In this document: one piece after another, positions 24,501 through 36,391 of the stretch
Numbering within the stretch: the first letter of the stretch is position 1
Layout of the letters: every line of letters begins with the position of its first letter
Source of the DNA: Amphirosellinia nigrospora
Taxonomy: Eukaryota > Ascomycota > Sordariomycetes > Xylariales > Xylariaceae
Assembly: GCA_004123355.1 (NCBI GenBank)
Contig: SCHM01000001.1
Coordinates: forward strand, 2,286,001 to 2,350,000
Reading direction: 5' to 3'
Length of the DNA stretch: 64,000 nucleotides
The notes under the pieces: model-generated
The model's database searches: none
What the model was told of the DNA's origin: nothing
Seen by the model: only the letters and a program-made list of their open reading frames with translations
Translations under genes and position numbers: made by a program

Positions 24501-24740
24501 ACCACGAAACGGCCAATCGCACACCTGTGACGATACATCGCGACCACGACGCCAACTCGGCAGCGGGCAACGAAACGTGCTCTCCGTTACACCGGACAGC
24601 TTGCTCGACAGCAGCATCGCACGTCCGGCCGTCGCGGCGGCTGAGGTTTCTTTCCCGTCGTCCAAACGGCTTCACGCGCCACAAACCGCCCCCAGCACTT
24701 TGCATCGCCCGCCGTAGCAGAAATACGAGACAAAGGAAAC
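21594..24740. other. Gene-free spacer upstream of two divergent genes
   Basis: About 3.1 kb between the membrane protein (minus) and ERF4 (plus), so promoters of both should lie at its ends. It contains a four-fold GATGTG repeat, purine-rich DNA around 22.7 kb, a pyrimidine tract at 23.75-23.80 kb and CGTT repeats near 24.30 kb. No coding family or RNA gene recognised. Confidence 0.45.
21797..21820. repeat. (GATGTG)4 tandem repeat
   Basis: Four perfect tandem copies of a hexamer in a spacer. It is a simple microsatellite-type repeat with no sign of function. Confidence 0.85.
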
Positions 24741-26330
24741 AACCGCGACAAAGCAAATGTCGTTGTATCAGTATCTCAGCCTCCAGAGTATCCGTCTAAT
24801 TCGAATCGCGACGAGAAGCCTGCTGTAGAACACACTGCAGTTCGCCCGACAAGATCGCGACGACATCACGCTCATCAGAATTCTCAAGGATCGGGACTCG
24901 TCCCTCGAACCGCCTTTTACCCCTTTCTCTCCATAATCGAACGGCCAGCTCCGGCCCAGAGAATCGCTTGCCCCGGAGCGTAGGAGCTCCCGGCCGTCTT
25001 TGGAATCCTACCAATTCTACCCGAGACTTCCTCCAGCCGCATCTACCCGGCCTACTCGATCTTCTCGGAAGCGACGTCCATCGACACCTCCGCCCCCGGC
25101 TATCCCGCTTAATCATCCGACCCTTGACGATACACGTGTCCCAGATGATCAAGTTGTGACAGGCGCTGGTGACTATCCACTTTTGACGCTTCCCGAACAG
25201 AGGCAAAGCCGACATCTCACGCCATCACCCACGCCTACTCGCTCAAGCTTCCAGATCGAACAACGACTAAACGAAGGGAAGAGGGTCAGCCTTCCCAGCT
25301 CCGTTCGCCTCTCGCTAGATATTAAAAGAGCACTTGACGTGCCATCAGAGGTGAGCCCAGGGCCCGGATTAGCGAAGCTCAAATCGAAGGACAGCTCATT
25401 TGCCGGAAGCCACCACAAAAGAGGCCAAAGTGTGACAAAGAAATCCCGGACACGAACTGTCAGTTTTGGTTTGGTACATACGGAAAGTGCAGACCGACCC
25501 GCCCCTAAACTCGACAAAGGAAAAGGCAAGGCGGTTATGTCGTCGCAGGATGATGGCAACCATCAGAGGGCCTCTCCACCGACTTGGAGAGAGGGCCTAA
25601 CGTGCTAGACCAGCAACAAAACAGATCAACGCTGTCCATACCTGACGGGATCGGATCGGCCATATCTTCTAGCAACTCCTCCATCATTGGAGACCCCAAT
25701 CAGCCGGGCTTAGGCGATGAATGGGGCCCTCAACACCCATGTTTTCCGCATATGAATCCCTACGTGCCTATCAATTCAACCGAGTACCAAACGACCCGCA
25801 TCATTCGTGTCCGGAGAGACTGGTTAATTGCTGGTGATCTAGCACCCACATTCTCCAATATGTATCCTGAGATACTGGACCCGGCCGGCATATCAGAACA
25901 GGAATTCGGCGTGTTATCGAGAAGCTCAATGGGTCGCTGATCCCTATTTTCAACCCATATAATTGGAGGAATATCCTCGATGGTGTGCTCGGCGTGCTTA
26001 CTGCTTGGGTCTGGGAAGATATCGGCTTTACCAACGCGAAGACGAAACTAAACGAACTAGAGAGGTGGATAGACAAGTGGAACACTGAAATGGAGAAAAC
26101 AACAGGCTCAGAGGAGGGTGCCATCCCTCCCAAGATCGTATCGCTAAGGCGGACAGGTTACATGAGCGTAAGATTTCCCCATTCGACACGAATGCCTAGA
26201 ATTATATACTAAAACAGATATCCAGCTTGATTTCCAGATCGCCAATCCGGAGGTTTCTATATCAAATAGCGAACCAGCCTCAAGATCTGGCCCGCCTGAA
26301 CTCGAATCCGTGCCTTTCAGCGCATCATAA
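24741..26330 (+). CDS. ERF4: Palmitoyltransferase accessory subunit ERF4, frameshifted
   Basis: ERF4 pairs with the DHHC enzyme ERF2 at the ER to palmitoylate Ras. The conserved Erf4/golgin-A7 domain is at about 25735-26165: HPCFPHMNPYVPINSTEYQT, IRVRRDWLIAGDLAPTFSN, YPEILDPAGISEQEF, then KLNGSLIPIFNPYNWRNILD and EGAIPPKIVSLRRTGYM. A long Pro/Ser-rich disordered N-terminus precedes it. The frame shifts near 25590 and near 25916, where one base is missing in the codons for EFRRV. A last intron (donor GTAAGA at about 26169, acceptor CAG before 26219) leads to a short acidic C-terminus with a stop at 26328-26330. The start is not determined: 24741 is only the left edge of coding-like sequence, and an in-frame TAA at 24934-24936 interrupts the most likely N-terminal frame. 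Confidence 0.85.
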
Positions 26331-26435
26331 CGATGGCTTGTCGTCCTCTTTCCGCGTTCACTTTACACTTTAATCTCACAATGCTGTCTTGTTTGGGAGG
26401 GCTGTATGATGAAATTACGATGATACCCCCACGTA

Positions 26436-26454
26436 GTCCAAATTTAATTTGGAC
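26436..26454. repeat. 19-bp perfect palindrome
   Basis: GTCCAAATT and AATTTGGAC flank a single central T, about 105 bp after the ERF4 stop. It could form a hairpin in the 3' untranslated RNA or be a binding site; neither is shown. Confidence 0.7.
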
Positions 26455-26760
26455 ATAATTCTTCTACTATGCACACACTACTTCGACCCTCTGGCTCCTT
26501 TTTTTCTTTGTTATGAGACCGTGGGCAATGCGATGCGAGACTTGATGAGTCTTGCGATGTAATGTATTTGTATTCTTCTTCACGCTGCTGCCCGCGAGGG
26601 CCGCGCTTGTACTTTGTTCACTCCGTAGATGCAGGTGACACGAAAGAGAGGCGAAGAGAAGAGGCGAAGAATATAGAGAATTAATTCTGTATGTGTTGGT
26701 ATTTACATTGACCCGTTCCAGCGATTGAATCGTTTTCATGCCGAGAAGGCTTCGTAGTAG

Positions 26761-26785
26761 TTTTTTTTTTTTTTTTTTTTTTTTT
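26761..26785. repeat. Poly-T run (25 T)
   Basis: An uninterrupted run of 25 T in an AT-rich spacer. It could be a retroelement A-tail on the other strand or simple slippage; no element body was recognised next to it. Confidence 0.9.
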
Positions 26786-28362
26786 CTTTTTTCCCAAGTG
26801 TGTGCTTCGTCTTGCAGTCTTACGTCTATTGGCCTCTTCGACACGGTGTTTATTAACGGCAAACTCTTCGCCATTCTTGAGCTTCTATCCTTCTAGAAAT
26901 TTACATAAAGACAACTAATATTATGCCACGAGTGGCCACTTCTGGTATACAATATATCTTCCTGGCTAAGTACTCTTCTTTGAAGTGCTTTGTTGTAATA
27001 ATAGCTTCTGTTTAAGAGTTTGGGATATGGTTTCGTCACTATTTAACTCAAAGTTCAGTCGGATCTCTTCATTTTCTTTATGATGGAACGTCAACCTTTG
27101 TCTGTGATGTCTCGTGATATATCTCGGTCGGTGCCCCTTTTATTTCCTCTTGGCCTCGGGTTTGGTTTTGGGGCTCATTCGTGGAGCGTGTCGTAGTGGT
27201 GCAGAGTATATTTGCGCAGCTCTCTCTCTCTGTTTGGAGAATAAGCTTGGTGAAAGAGGCATTATATTGTGACTAGGACTTGTGTTCAATGGCTTAGAAC
27301 TCGAATTTGATTCAACTAATAATCTCCTTGGGGTTTTTAGAGGCTTTGGTTTCCTAATTCCGACTTTTAATATGACTTTACCTATGCTTTGAAACTATAG
27401 ACGAGTTTTAGGACCTTTTCTTTTTACGCAGGCCCTTTAAGGTATAACTCTTGGAGAGGGTTCGAGGTTATTTTAACTAATGTTGTCCTCGCTACTATCC
27501 TTATGTTTTAGCCCACGATAATGATCAGAGTAAAACTAACCTCCAGGACTCTGTGGCTCCTTGTGGCTATGTCCTGTGACTGGTCCGTGTGACATATTAG
27601 TTGTCATGTGGGCATTATATCGTATCATAGAAGTAGACGCTTCTGATCGATCACTAGGAGTCAAGATACCGTGAAGGCCATAAACATGATCGTGTGCCAA
27701 GCTTGTATTCCTGCGACTCGCGGAATCAAAGTACCTGAACATATCGAAACTGCATGTCTCGAACCTAGCATATGATAGGCAATAGGAACTGGCTGTTGCA
27801 GGAGACTCAGGAACTGTCCTCGCAGGTTATGGGATGTACGGCTTGGCCTGTTTTGATTTGGTAGCCCGCCGAGATATATCCGTGATGGATTAACTGGAGA
27901 TCGTATCGGTCGGGGTGGTGTGAAGTATCTCGACCTTCTTGTTTCTAACTTTGCGATTAGTTGTAGCTTTACTCTGCCTGTTGTAAGCTTCATCGCCGTA
28001 ACTACAACGATGTGCGTGCTTCTATTCTTGGAGCTAGCGGGGGAATTCTCAACGAAAGGGTTTTAAAGCAGCTAAGTTCCCCCCTCTGAATACGCTTCCT
28101 TTTCTGAAGTTAGGAAAAAGAGATTACACCACATAGCTCTGGTTGAAATAAGATAATGCAACAATTCAGTCTTGATGTAAGAAAGCTGACTCAATTCAGA
28201 AGGAGGTGGGAGGTACTATTACGCAAAGAGTGAATTTTCATTCATGTACGAGAGCTTCTCGAGATTGACCCCTAATCTAAGTATACAAATCTTTATCCTC
28301 TTTCCTTATTGTCGCTAATATGGGTAGACATGACTCTCTATAAGGACTTGTCTGTGAAAGAC

Positions 28363-29320
28363 TTAAAAGCCATCCTTGTAATCAACGTCGCGGTCAGGCC
28401 AAGATCCCAGCTCGGCCAAGAACTTGACGATGACAGCAGCGGGGGTGTTGCCCCAAGTGTGCTTGATGAAGTTATGCGTCATATCACAGCCGTTGAACAG
28501 GGCGCCGCTCGTCCACAGCTTGCCGTCGCGCACCCAGCGCTTCTCGACCCACTTGGTCGTGCCGAACTCCTGGTTGGCGTTGAATAGGGCGACGAACGGC
28601 CGCGGGGCCGTGGCCGTCTTCCCGTCGAGGAGCCCCGCCCGCCGCGCCCAGTCCACGCCGGCGCAGACGGTGAGGAACGCCTGGCACTCCTCGTATGCCT
28701 TGCGCAGGAAGGCGCACTCGCCCTCGCTCGGGGTGTATCTCTGGTCATACGCGCCGATGATGACGATGTCGAGCGCCGGGCAGGTCTCGAACGAGTCCTG
28801 GGAAATTTTTGTTAGTATGTACCATCTGTAGTCGTTCTAGGAGTGCCCCGCGACCGACTGTCTGTGTAGTAGTTACGAGACCCGCGTACCGTTATATGAG
28901 GGCGTAGACCCGAGGACAGCGTGGCCTGCGTCTTTTCCCCGTGCTCCGATACCCAGTGGAACTCAAGGTCGAGCGCCCCGTCCTTGAAGTTCGGGGGTCC
29001 CATCTGATCCGGGAACGAGTTAACGAACTTCCGGTCTAGCCGTGGATCATGTCCACCGGAGCGACGTCCTGAAGCTCAGTTTCCCTGTGAGATTTGAATT
29101 AGCGGGAACTGGTGCTGCCTTATGGGCATATCGTGCGGCTACAACCGACTTACGAGTTCGCTATCATGTAGTTAGTACTTCATTGTCTGAACGGGACGTA
29201 AACCGGCGCGGGAGATCCAGAGATTCAAACCAAGCTCTCAGGCTCGGGGGAGGGTCACTTACCGAGGATGACACCCACACGAATTGGGCGGTCTGGCTGG
29301 GAGAGGTTGAAAGGCGCCAT
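28363..29320 (-). CDS. DJ-1/PfpI family protein
   Basis: A member of the class I glutamine amidotransferase-like DJ-1/PfpI superfamily, which includes glyoxalases, chaperone-like proteins and isonitrile hydratases; the substrate is not known. Exons are read as 29263-29320, 28890-29084 and 28363-28797 with GT-AG introns. The start MAPFNLSQPDRPIRVGVIL leads into the first strand. DVAPVDMIHGLDRKF is the expected early helix, and the nucleophile-elbow Cys sits in LTVCAGVDWARRAGLL. TSGALFNGCDMTHNFIKHTW near the C-terminus is typical of the fungal group. One base appears to be missing near 29037 (between HG and LDRKF) and another near 29080. Confidence 0.85.
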
Positions 29321-30961
29321 GATTGCGTTGATTGGGTTATATTTCACCGAGTAATTATATCTATAATTGAGCTGTGAGAGTGTGGTGAAGAGGGATCGAG
29401 TGAAGGCAAAGAGTTGGCAGCTGCCACCTTTTATACACCTGGGTTCTGAAAGCCCGGCCTATATCGGGTATTCACTTCTCCACTGCCTCCGAACATGATC
29501 GGCGAGAGGCAGCTGGACACGTATTCTGGCTCCGGGCACCTTCGGCGAAAGACACCACAGCAACACGGTTATGAGAGCGAGTTGGTCTAGAACTTGTATA
29601 ACGTGACGATTATTATTAGATGCCAACTGCGCACATTAATAATCCTTTTTAAGCAAGCTGTGGTGATTCTTTTTGGAGGTAATGTGCTCACCGGCACCCG
29701 GATCTGGTCCGAGTAAGTTTAGTGGAACCTAGCGTGCGGGATGAATACATACCTAGGTACTTTTGAGGTTAGTTCGCTCGTCTCTCCTACCCCATTCCTG
29801 AGGTCCCTCTCCTAATCTACCGGTCTGAATCGTTGTCACCGACTCGTTTGAGTCAGGTGTGCGATTTAGCTTCTATCTTGTCCATCACTAACCCAGAGGA
29901 GCGGGGAAATGGGGTCGAATGTGGTTCCTTCGCGAGTCATTCTGGAACTTGACGTTTTGGTAATAGTTGCAACTGGGTCTCCGAAGTCTAGTCTACATAG
30001 AAATGCCAGGAATAACTACTGCATTGAAACATAGAGCTTATATGGAAACATCTAGTTGACGTATTTCTGTTTGACAATACATCTATTCAGTGGAGACTGT
30101 GACGGACAAAACGACGCCGTTGTTGCCATTTGACTACAACGGTATATATAGACTCACATCTCCACGATAAATATTCGAAGATCCCTGCGCCCTTGCGATG
30201 GTCCTTGCCTGATATCAAAGGAACTGCATAAATTTAATTAACGAGGCTGGGATGATTTCTGATACTGGCAGTCTAAGAAACGTTTTTTCATCTTTTCAAC
30301 GAAAGTTACTATTTACTGTGTTGTCTTCACGTGCGCCCTCGGTGTTTTTGCTCATTAGTTTCACTTCAGTCTCATACACTACATGAGAACGCGAATGGTC
30401 ACAGACCTGGATCAATCGGCGAAAGGAGCCCAGCGTTATCTCGTCGCCCAGCCGTTTTTAAAGAATTGTCGATCTTAATCTTTGATGTCTTTCCTTCATT
30501 GTGACTTCGTTGGCGAACCGAATGATCGTCACCTTCAGCTGACGAGATCGTCAATGTTTGTTTCTGATGTATGGATAGGCTTGCAGGAGACATTGATTAA
30601 ACAAATATTTGGCTTGATAGAGAACTATGACTCTGTTGCTCGCGCATATGTATAGTGGTTTGTTGTGTTGTAGGCCCCTTCGTTTGGTACACTTCTTTTC
30701 TTCAGTATACAGGGTTGGTTGAAATAGTCGGCCAAGCCGCAACCGTGTTTTGGGCGTCGGGGTTATTTAGTTTCCGTTAGCACCTAACGCAGCTGATGAC
30801 CTTGGGGTAGCTCAAGAGTAATACTCGTTATGGGAGCTTGAACGGAGCAGATGTCTTTTAAAGTAATTGCGCCCTATCTCGGCTTTTTTATTTTATGCTA
30901 GATGCTCGGCGTATGATAAATACAATTATGCTACATAACACTTATACACCAATCAATTGGA
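29321..30961. other. Gene-free spacer
   Basis: Spacer that holds the DJ-1 promoter at its left end. One TACCTAGGTA motif lies at 29749-29759. No protein gene recognised; it becomes AT-rich towards the tRNA. Confidence 0.45.
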
Positions 30962-31031
30962 GCATCAGTGGTTTAGTGGTAAAATCCATCGTTGCCATCG
31001 ATGGGCCCGTGTTCGATTCACGGCTGATGCA
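30962..31031 (+). tRNA. tRNA-Gly (GCC)
   Basis: A 70-nt cloverleaf with acceptor stem GCATCAG pairing with CTGATGC and discriminator A at 31031. The anticodon stem CATCG/CGATG encloses the loop TTGCCAT, giving anticodon GCC (glycine, GGC/GGT codons). The internal pol III promoter is visible: A box TGGTTTAGTGG from 30969 and B box GTTCGATTC from 31011. No intron and no encoded CCA, as expected for a nuclear eukaryotic tRNA. Confidence 0.96.
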
Positions 31032-31039
31032 ATAAATTC

Positions 31040-31046
31040 TTTTTTT
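31040..31046 (+). terminator. Pol III T-run terminator
   Basis: Seven T residues starting nine bases after the tRNA end, the usual RNA polymerase III stop signal. Confidence 0.85.
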
Positions 31047-31331
31047 GTCTCCTGACAGAATTGTAGCTTATTCATAATATGCTCTTACCATTATTAGAAT
31101 AGCAACAGCGTAAAATCACTTACTAGCGAGTTGTGGATCGCATTGTTCATTAGGATTGGATGAGATAGTATGCCTGCTTGCCATGTAGCAATGCTTCATT
31201 CAATATTACCCTATGCTCGTGTACGTCGCTTTCTTCTCTCTCTTTTCTTAGGTTCCCAGTTCCCGCCTCCCCTTTATTCCGAAAGCATTTGCCGGCTTTA
31301 TTCCAAGAGCTCTGTCGCTCATAGTATGAAC

Positions 31332-31850
31332 ATGCCGTCGTCGATCCCTAAAGATGCGATGGAGTTCTTGGATTCTGATTGAAACTTCCTAGAACCTCAC
31401 CTACTACCTAAAGAAGACAGTTCTCCATAGCCGGACTGTCCTTTTCTAGCGTCGACCTTCGTAACATCCCTTGATTAATCGCTTAGTCTATCTCATGGTG
31501 TGCTAACAGCAGCTTCCGGTCAATAATCAAAGGCAATCACTCGCTATCTCGTTCTTGACACGATGGTAACTTGATCGGTCTTGGCACTGTAGTTGTAGAT
31601 GACCCTAGTTTGAACTACGACCCTGTTGATGTTAGTATTAATGGGGCGCAAGGCCTGGACGGAAAATCCCAGCCCATCGTTCTCGACCCCACGGCGTGAT
31701 GTTGGACTTCACGTTGAACTCGAAGCTATTCAAGTTCTGTTATGAGGGTTGTAGCCACGCTCCGTGGATCGTTATAACTGCTAAGGATCTTCCCGCGGAG
31801 AAGAAAGCTTTACTATAAGAATACGAAGGAAAGTATATAACAAAATAACC
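31332..31850 (+). pseudogene. RIB7: RIB7-like diaminohydroxyphosphoribosylamino-pyrimidine reductase relic
   Basis: Working RIB7 reduces 2,5-diamino-6-ribosylamino-4(3H)-pyrimidinone 5'-phosphate in riboflavin synthesis. The relic begins MPSSIPKDAMEFLD and keeps family landmarks in order: FVTSLD, SLSLSHGVLTAASG, SKAITRYL, LIGLGTVVVDDPSLNYDP, QPIVLDP and, after a shift near 31695, LNSKLFKF and HAPWIVITAKDLP. The frame is closed by TGA at 31380-31382, then TAG, TAA and TAA before the GLGTVVVDD motif, and a TAA near 31816. Each stop can arise from a Gln or Arg codon by one C-to-T change. The substrate-binding C-terminal half is missing. This is a dead copy; the working gene must lie elsewhere. 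Confidence 0.78.
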
Positions 31851-32657
31851 GGCCGGCGTCTGTTGTTATGCAAATCTCGCACGGAACGGAGCTCGCAAAA
31901 TAACGCTCTATACGGACAAAAGCTACGCCACCCTATATGGCGTATCTGACAACACCAACCAGGCAGACTCCTTCATCCTTTCGAAAATCTTATCGCGCCA
32001 GCCTGCATATAGCTTTCTGCCCGGCGAAGTGGAGAGGGTTGTGTCGAGTTTCGGCTAGCCAATCGGGGGTCACCTCATTTTCAGGTAAAAATAGAAAAGG
32101 TGGTCTTCGTGTTTCTGCATTGAAGCAGCCCCCGACTTCTTGAGTGATTTTTACAGGCCTCGTCTGTGTATTGGTCAGGCCGCCTCCTGTTTCTCCATAC
32201 ATTTTCTCGCTAAGTATGTGACTGGGTAGGCAGAAAACCCCCGTGCCCAGAAACAAAATCTCACCTGCGCAAAATCACAGCAATCTATGCAGGCAGTTGC
32301 ATAAGCCAAACGAATCAAACACGCAATTGGTCATGCACTCCGCCACTACAATGCAACCGGCTTATCCAATCGATCGACGCCCAATTTTAATACACTTACT
32401 GGAATTGTCCAATCAATGTATCTAAAGCAACAATATCGGAGGACTGAAAGTAAAGGAGACGGCACTGTTGGAGCCAGCCGGCCATATAAAGGTCTAGAGC
32501 GCGTTCCCTGCTATCCTTTCCACTCTGCGAAAAAACGCCGTCAAGCCTTGCGCGGCGAGCGCTGTCATGTTTATCTTAATAGTGCTAGAGGTCGCTGAGA
32601 GATAATCTACTGCGTATCAGTGTCATATTGACGACCCGACTTCCAATATCTCCAGAT
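31851..32657. other. Gene-free spacer
   Basis: Sequence after the RIB7 relic does not continue that family. Open frames at 31.9-32.6 kb are short and unrecognised. The right end probably holds the promoter of the next gene. Confidence 0.4.
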
Positions 32658-35600
32658 ATGGCAGACCTCCCAATGATAGGGAAGCTGCAGGCGTCGCTGG
32701 CTCAAGCAACGAACGAAGTCACAGTAGCGGCAGCAAGCCTCAACTTTGACTTCTGCTTGGTGAAGTACGAAGCGCCGAGGGAATATCAGCCCTCGGCCAA
32801 CTATTATCCACCCGACGCAAACAAGATGCAGAGTTCGGGAAGAGCCATGTCACTGCCCGAAGACTCGCCGCCTTTTCCAGGGCCTGTGCCCGAGACGCCC
32901 AAACTAACCGCCGCTTATGGAGAGCGCGTCTCCGACATATCTCAATTAGCAACGGATAATGCATCAAAGGATTACTCGTCCTCGATCTTCGAGGCTTATG
33001 CAGGAGTCGACGCAACATCAATATGGGCGGCGGCGACATCAACGAAAGACTCCAAGAACAACGCAATACATGTGCACTTGCTCGCTTGTATCCTTACTGT
33101 ATGGGAGCCTGCAGAAGCCGTGTCATCTGGTTCGAGCTGGTGCAAGAGCGGCGAAGAAAGATCGCTAAAGATCTTGAAGAAGGGCGGCTATGCCATTCTC
33201 GATGGCAGCCGCCGCAGCGCAACAAGAGATCACGAGGTCTCAATTAGGGGAATGGGACGCAAGCGCTAGGTCTTGGATGCAAACAGCAGACACGGTGATG
33301 GTGAAAAAGCAGACACAACTGAAACTCGTCCTAAAAAATATACCTCTATCGGTAAGGAAATCCGGAGTCGTCTACAATAGCGTTACAGAAGTGTGGCATA
33401 CTACTTTGCTCCTTATGGAACGGTTGCTATCGGGGATGCCCCAAGAAGTCCAAGATGGCTCTGCTTTGCTTGGCTTGATTACTTGGCACCTCTATCCCGA
33501 CATTGTGGTATTCGGCTCACAGACAGTCGAAATAAAAATGGCCGACTCCCTTGTTCCGAATGGGGGCGTTTTGTCCTTAGGGTGCTCATCGTCAGCCACG
33601 ATGCCAAACAATGGTGTTGCTTGGTCCTTATCCCTTGCGCATCTACGGCACTATGGTCATCCAGTACAAAAAGACGCGTCTTTTCTTGGGGATGCCTCTA
33701 GATTAACGGTCACCGAACTCAGACAGGTTATACTTGGCTGTGTTTTGGAGCTTTGGTGTGTGAATAAGGAGAAACAAGCCGCCACTCTAGATCTCCTTGT
33801 TCAACTATCACAATGCACGGAAAGACTTCATCATGGGGGTCTGTACACTGTAATGAAAGGAGCATTCAAACTTCTAGAGACTGCGGTCGAGCAATTTAAA
33901 CAAGACGAGGAAAACGGCCAGCGCCTCATCGCTATAGCAGAAACGAGTCGACTTCCTCAATCAACCCTCTTCCGAGCAGATAGAGGGTGTCCGAGCGAAA
34001 CCAAAGCCATACTTTGGACTACTGGTAACCCATAACTTCATGCGCCTCCTGCGCACACAAGATGAAGTGATATCTTACTTACGGCATGTATGCCAGAAAT
34101 GGGAAGCTCTTAAATCAACGACACCATTAATCCGACTTGGTTATTGGGGACAGAACGCGTATGCACACAAGAAAGAGAAAGAAGAGGACGAAGAAGAGGA
34201 TGAAAAAATGGATGAAGAAGAGGATGAAGAAGAGGATGAAGGGGATGAAGCAGAGAGGAAGTTCATGGAAAGACGAAGTGAAGCTGACTTCTTTACACTA
34301 TTTCCCATCCAAAACGGTATCTCATCAAGCAGTAATCCCAACACTGGTAACCATATTCGATGGTCCACCCACGAAGATCCTTACTTAAAACACCATAACA
34401 CACAGTGGCACGATAATATTTCGTTCCAGCAATTGGAAGGTTCGACTTTCGTCAAAGAGCCAGCAGCGGATCATATAGTTTCAGGGCGATACAGTCTGAT
34501 ATATGGTGACATCAACATCGGGGGTGTGTTCGTCCCCGATGACTGGAGAAAGACCTGCGAGTATCGAGAGCCCCCTGAGAGCTTCTTGTCATCAAGGGTC
34601 GACCATCAAGATGCAGCGTGGGCATTTGAACACGACCTCACCAGCTTCAGGACACTAAAAGAACAAAAATGGTGGGACGAACTGATAAAGCCGCTACATT
34701 ATCTTTACTACGGCATCAGTACGTTTTCTAGCATACATCAGAGAATCATCTCAATCGAAGCGTTAAGGCAACCCTTTATGAACTGTTTCTGGACCCATCC
34801 CATAACAATTCATGATGAAGACAAGAGAATGGAAACACCATCATTGAGCCTGGCGGCCCAAGCGTCAGTAATCTCGTACTTCGCAGGTGGGTTCAATGTT
34901 CACCCAGATGACATTTCCTGGAACGTTTCTGGAATATCTGTTGGAGACTCTTTGATCGTGCCAAACCGGGTGAGTTTTTGTTCTTAGTCTCCGCGATTCA
35001 CGATTTCGTTTCAAACTTATCAATTTTCACAACTAATTTGAGGATTCGGGCCAGCTTCTTGATGATCCTTTCCAGGCTCACCGCGGCTCACCTTGCTTTG
35101 TTCGTATCCTTGGAAATATCGGACAACCTGGATTAGTTATCTTCTCTTCCGTTCAGAGCCCTATGTCGGCGAAGCTGGACCAATCTAATTGGCGGTTTGC
35201 GAACCAGCAAGCGTTTAATGGCATGCGCGAGAATGCTCTCAGTTCCACATCCATGCATCTTTCATTCACGAACTGGGAACGCGCGATCGACCAGGCAAAA
35301 GAACGCGGCACTCAGGATTCTCAGTGTCACAAGATGGAGTCAGTGATCTCAATTCGCGAGAAAGGGAGATGGATAGGAGATGTTGACGTCATAACCGCCT
35401 TGCGAAGCAGCAATGTTTATTTTATGGCACCTCAACCGCCTTGTACTCATCCACCTGATGCGGCACCGCTGCAAGATATGCAATCTATAGAGTCCTGGGA
35501 TGACCTCTCCGATATTTCAGCTGGCCTAGTCGTCGTGCGGGCTCATGGGAGCTGGCTCGCACGGCTCGCAGCGACTGCTTTCCTAGCGCAACAAGGAAAG

Positions 35601-35699
35601 ATGGAACGAAGTTCCGTTCGGAGAATTACTGTTTGCCCTCCTAACGTGTGCTGGCAGTGTCATAAGCCTCCATTTGCAAGTAATGTCTACATTTACTAA
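32658..35699 (+). CDS. Large uncharacterised ascomycete protein, frameshifted
   Basis: I recognise this as a type of large hypothetical protein common in filamentous ascomycetes, but no function is known to me. The start MADLPMIGKLQASLAQATNE at 32658 opens the reading. Later conserved-looking parts include IWFELVQERRRKIAKDLEEG, SRSQLGEWDASARSW-like sequence (TRSQLGEWDASARSWMQTAD), LITWHLYPDIVVFG and VAWSLSLAHLRHYGHPV. A strongly acidic tract (EEDEEEDEKMDEEEDEEED) lies at about 34176-34250. An intron with donor GTGAGT at 34970 and acceptor AG at 35042 joins the last exon, which ends at 35699. No membrane helices or known catalytic motif were seen. The frame shifts near 33118, 33189 and 34003; a single base restores each. 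It lies 0.7 kb upstream of, and in the same direction as, another uncharacterised gene. Confidence 0.72.
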
Positions 35700-36391
35700 A
35701 AGCGACGTGTCTTTATTTTAAACAAAAGAAGTATGTTTGTCACTAATTTGGCTTAACTTAACTTAACTGAAAATCATGCGTTGAGCGGTTCACGACTTTG
35801 TCTAAAATGTATTGGTGCTTGAGCAGATATTGAAATTACGTGACTTTCGAGTATGCTTTCATAGTTGGAATCTTGTCTCCGGATTAAGGTTGCCCCAAGC
35901 TATAGATCGCACGGAGTTGTGCGGCTCGGCATGATAATCTTGTGAAAATTGTATGCAAGAGTGTCTCTAGATGTTGTATTTTCACAAGTACTGCCACAAT
36001 CGCAACCCACAAAAATTGGACCTTCAAACCATACCCCGCACTTTCAGATGTTTTGCCTGTAGCTTAACGCCTTCGAATTCAAAACACGGATGCTGTTCGA
36101 TCACGGAACCTCATTTCTTTATGTGATTATGTATAATGAATTTGAAATGGAAATTGAGTACGTCCCAGTAAACTACTAGTAGTCGAGTTTGGCGGGCGTG
36201 CCTGGCTAGGAGGTAAAAAGGGGGGCGCAGCATAGGATGACTTGCGTGGCGCAGCAGACCGCCAACGACAGGCCGCCGACGACAGCCAAAGACTAACAAC
36301 CCAACTCTCCCTCAGAGGATATAGTATAGAAGTTTGTGCATAGATTGCTTACTTTCGTTGTAACTTGATCCTGCTTCAATGCGTTCGCTCC
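35700..36391. other. Spacer between two uncharacterised genes
   Basis: AT-rich spacer carrying the 3' end of one gene and the promoter of the next. Nothing else recognised. Confidence 0.45.

Larger units (their letters stand above)
26331..28362. other. Gene-free spacer downstream of ERF4 and DJ-1
   Basis: AT-rich spacer at the 3' ends of two converging genes. It contains a perfect palindrome at 26436-26454 and a 25-T run at 26761-26785. Two minus-strand open frames at about 27.5-28.0 kb give no family match. Confidence 0.4.

Noticed and set aside
27536-27993. Two overlapping minus-strand frames
   Set aside because: No recognisable domain, and neither has a convincing promoter or intron structure. 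Possibly an old relic, but unsupported.
34141-34368. Minus-strand Ser-rich frame
   Set aside because: Antisense of the acidic GAA/GAG tract; poly-Ser is an artefact of reading the complement.
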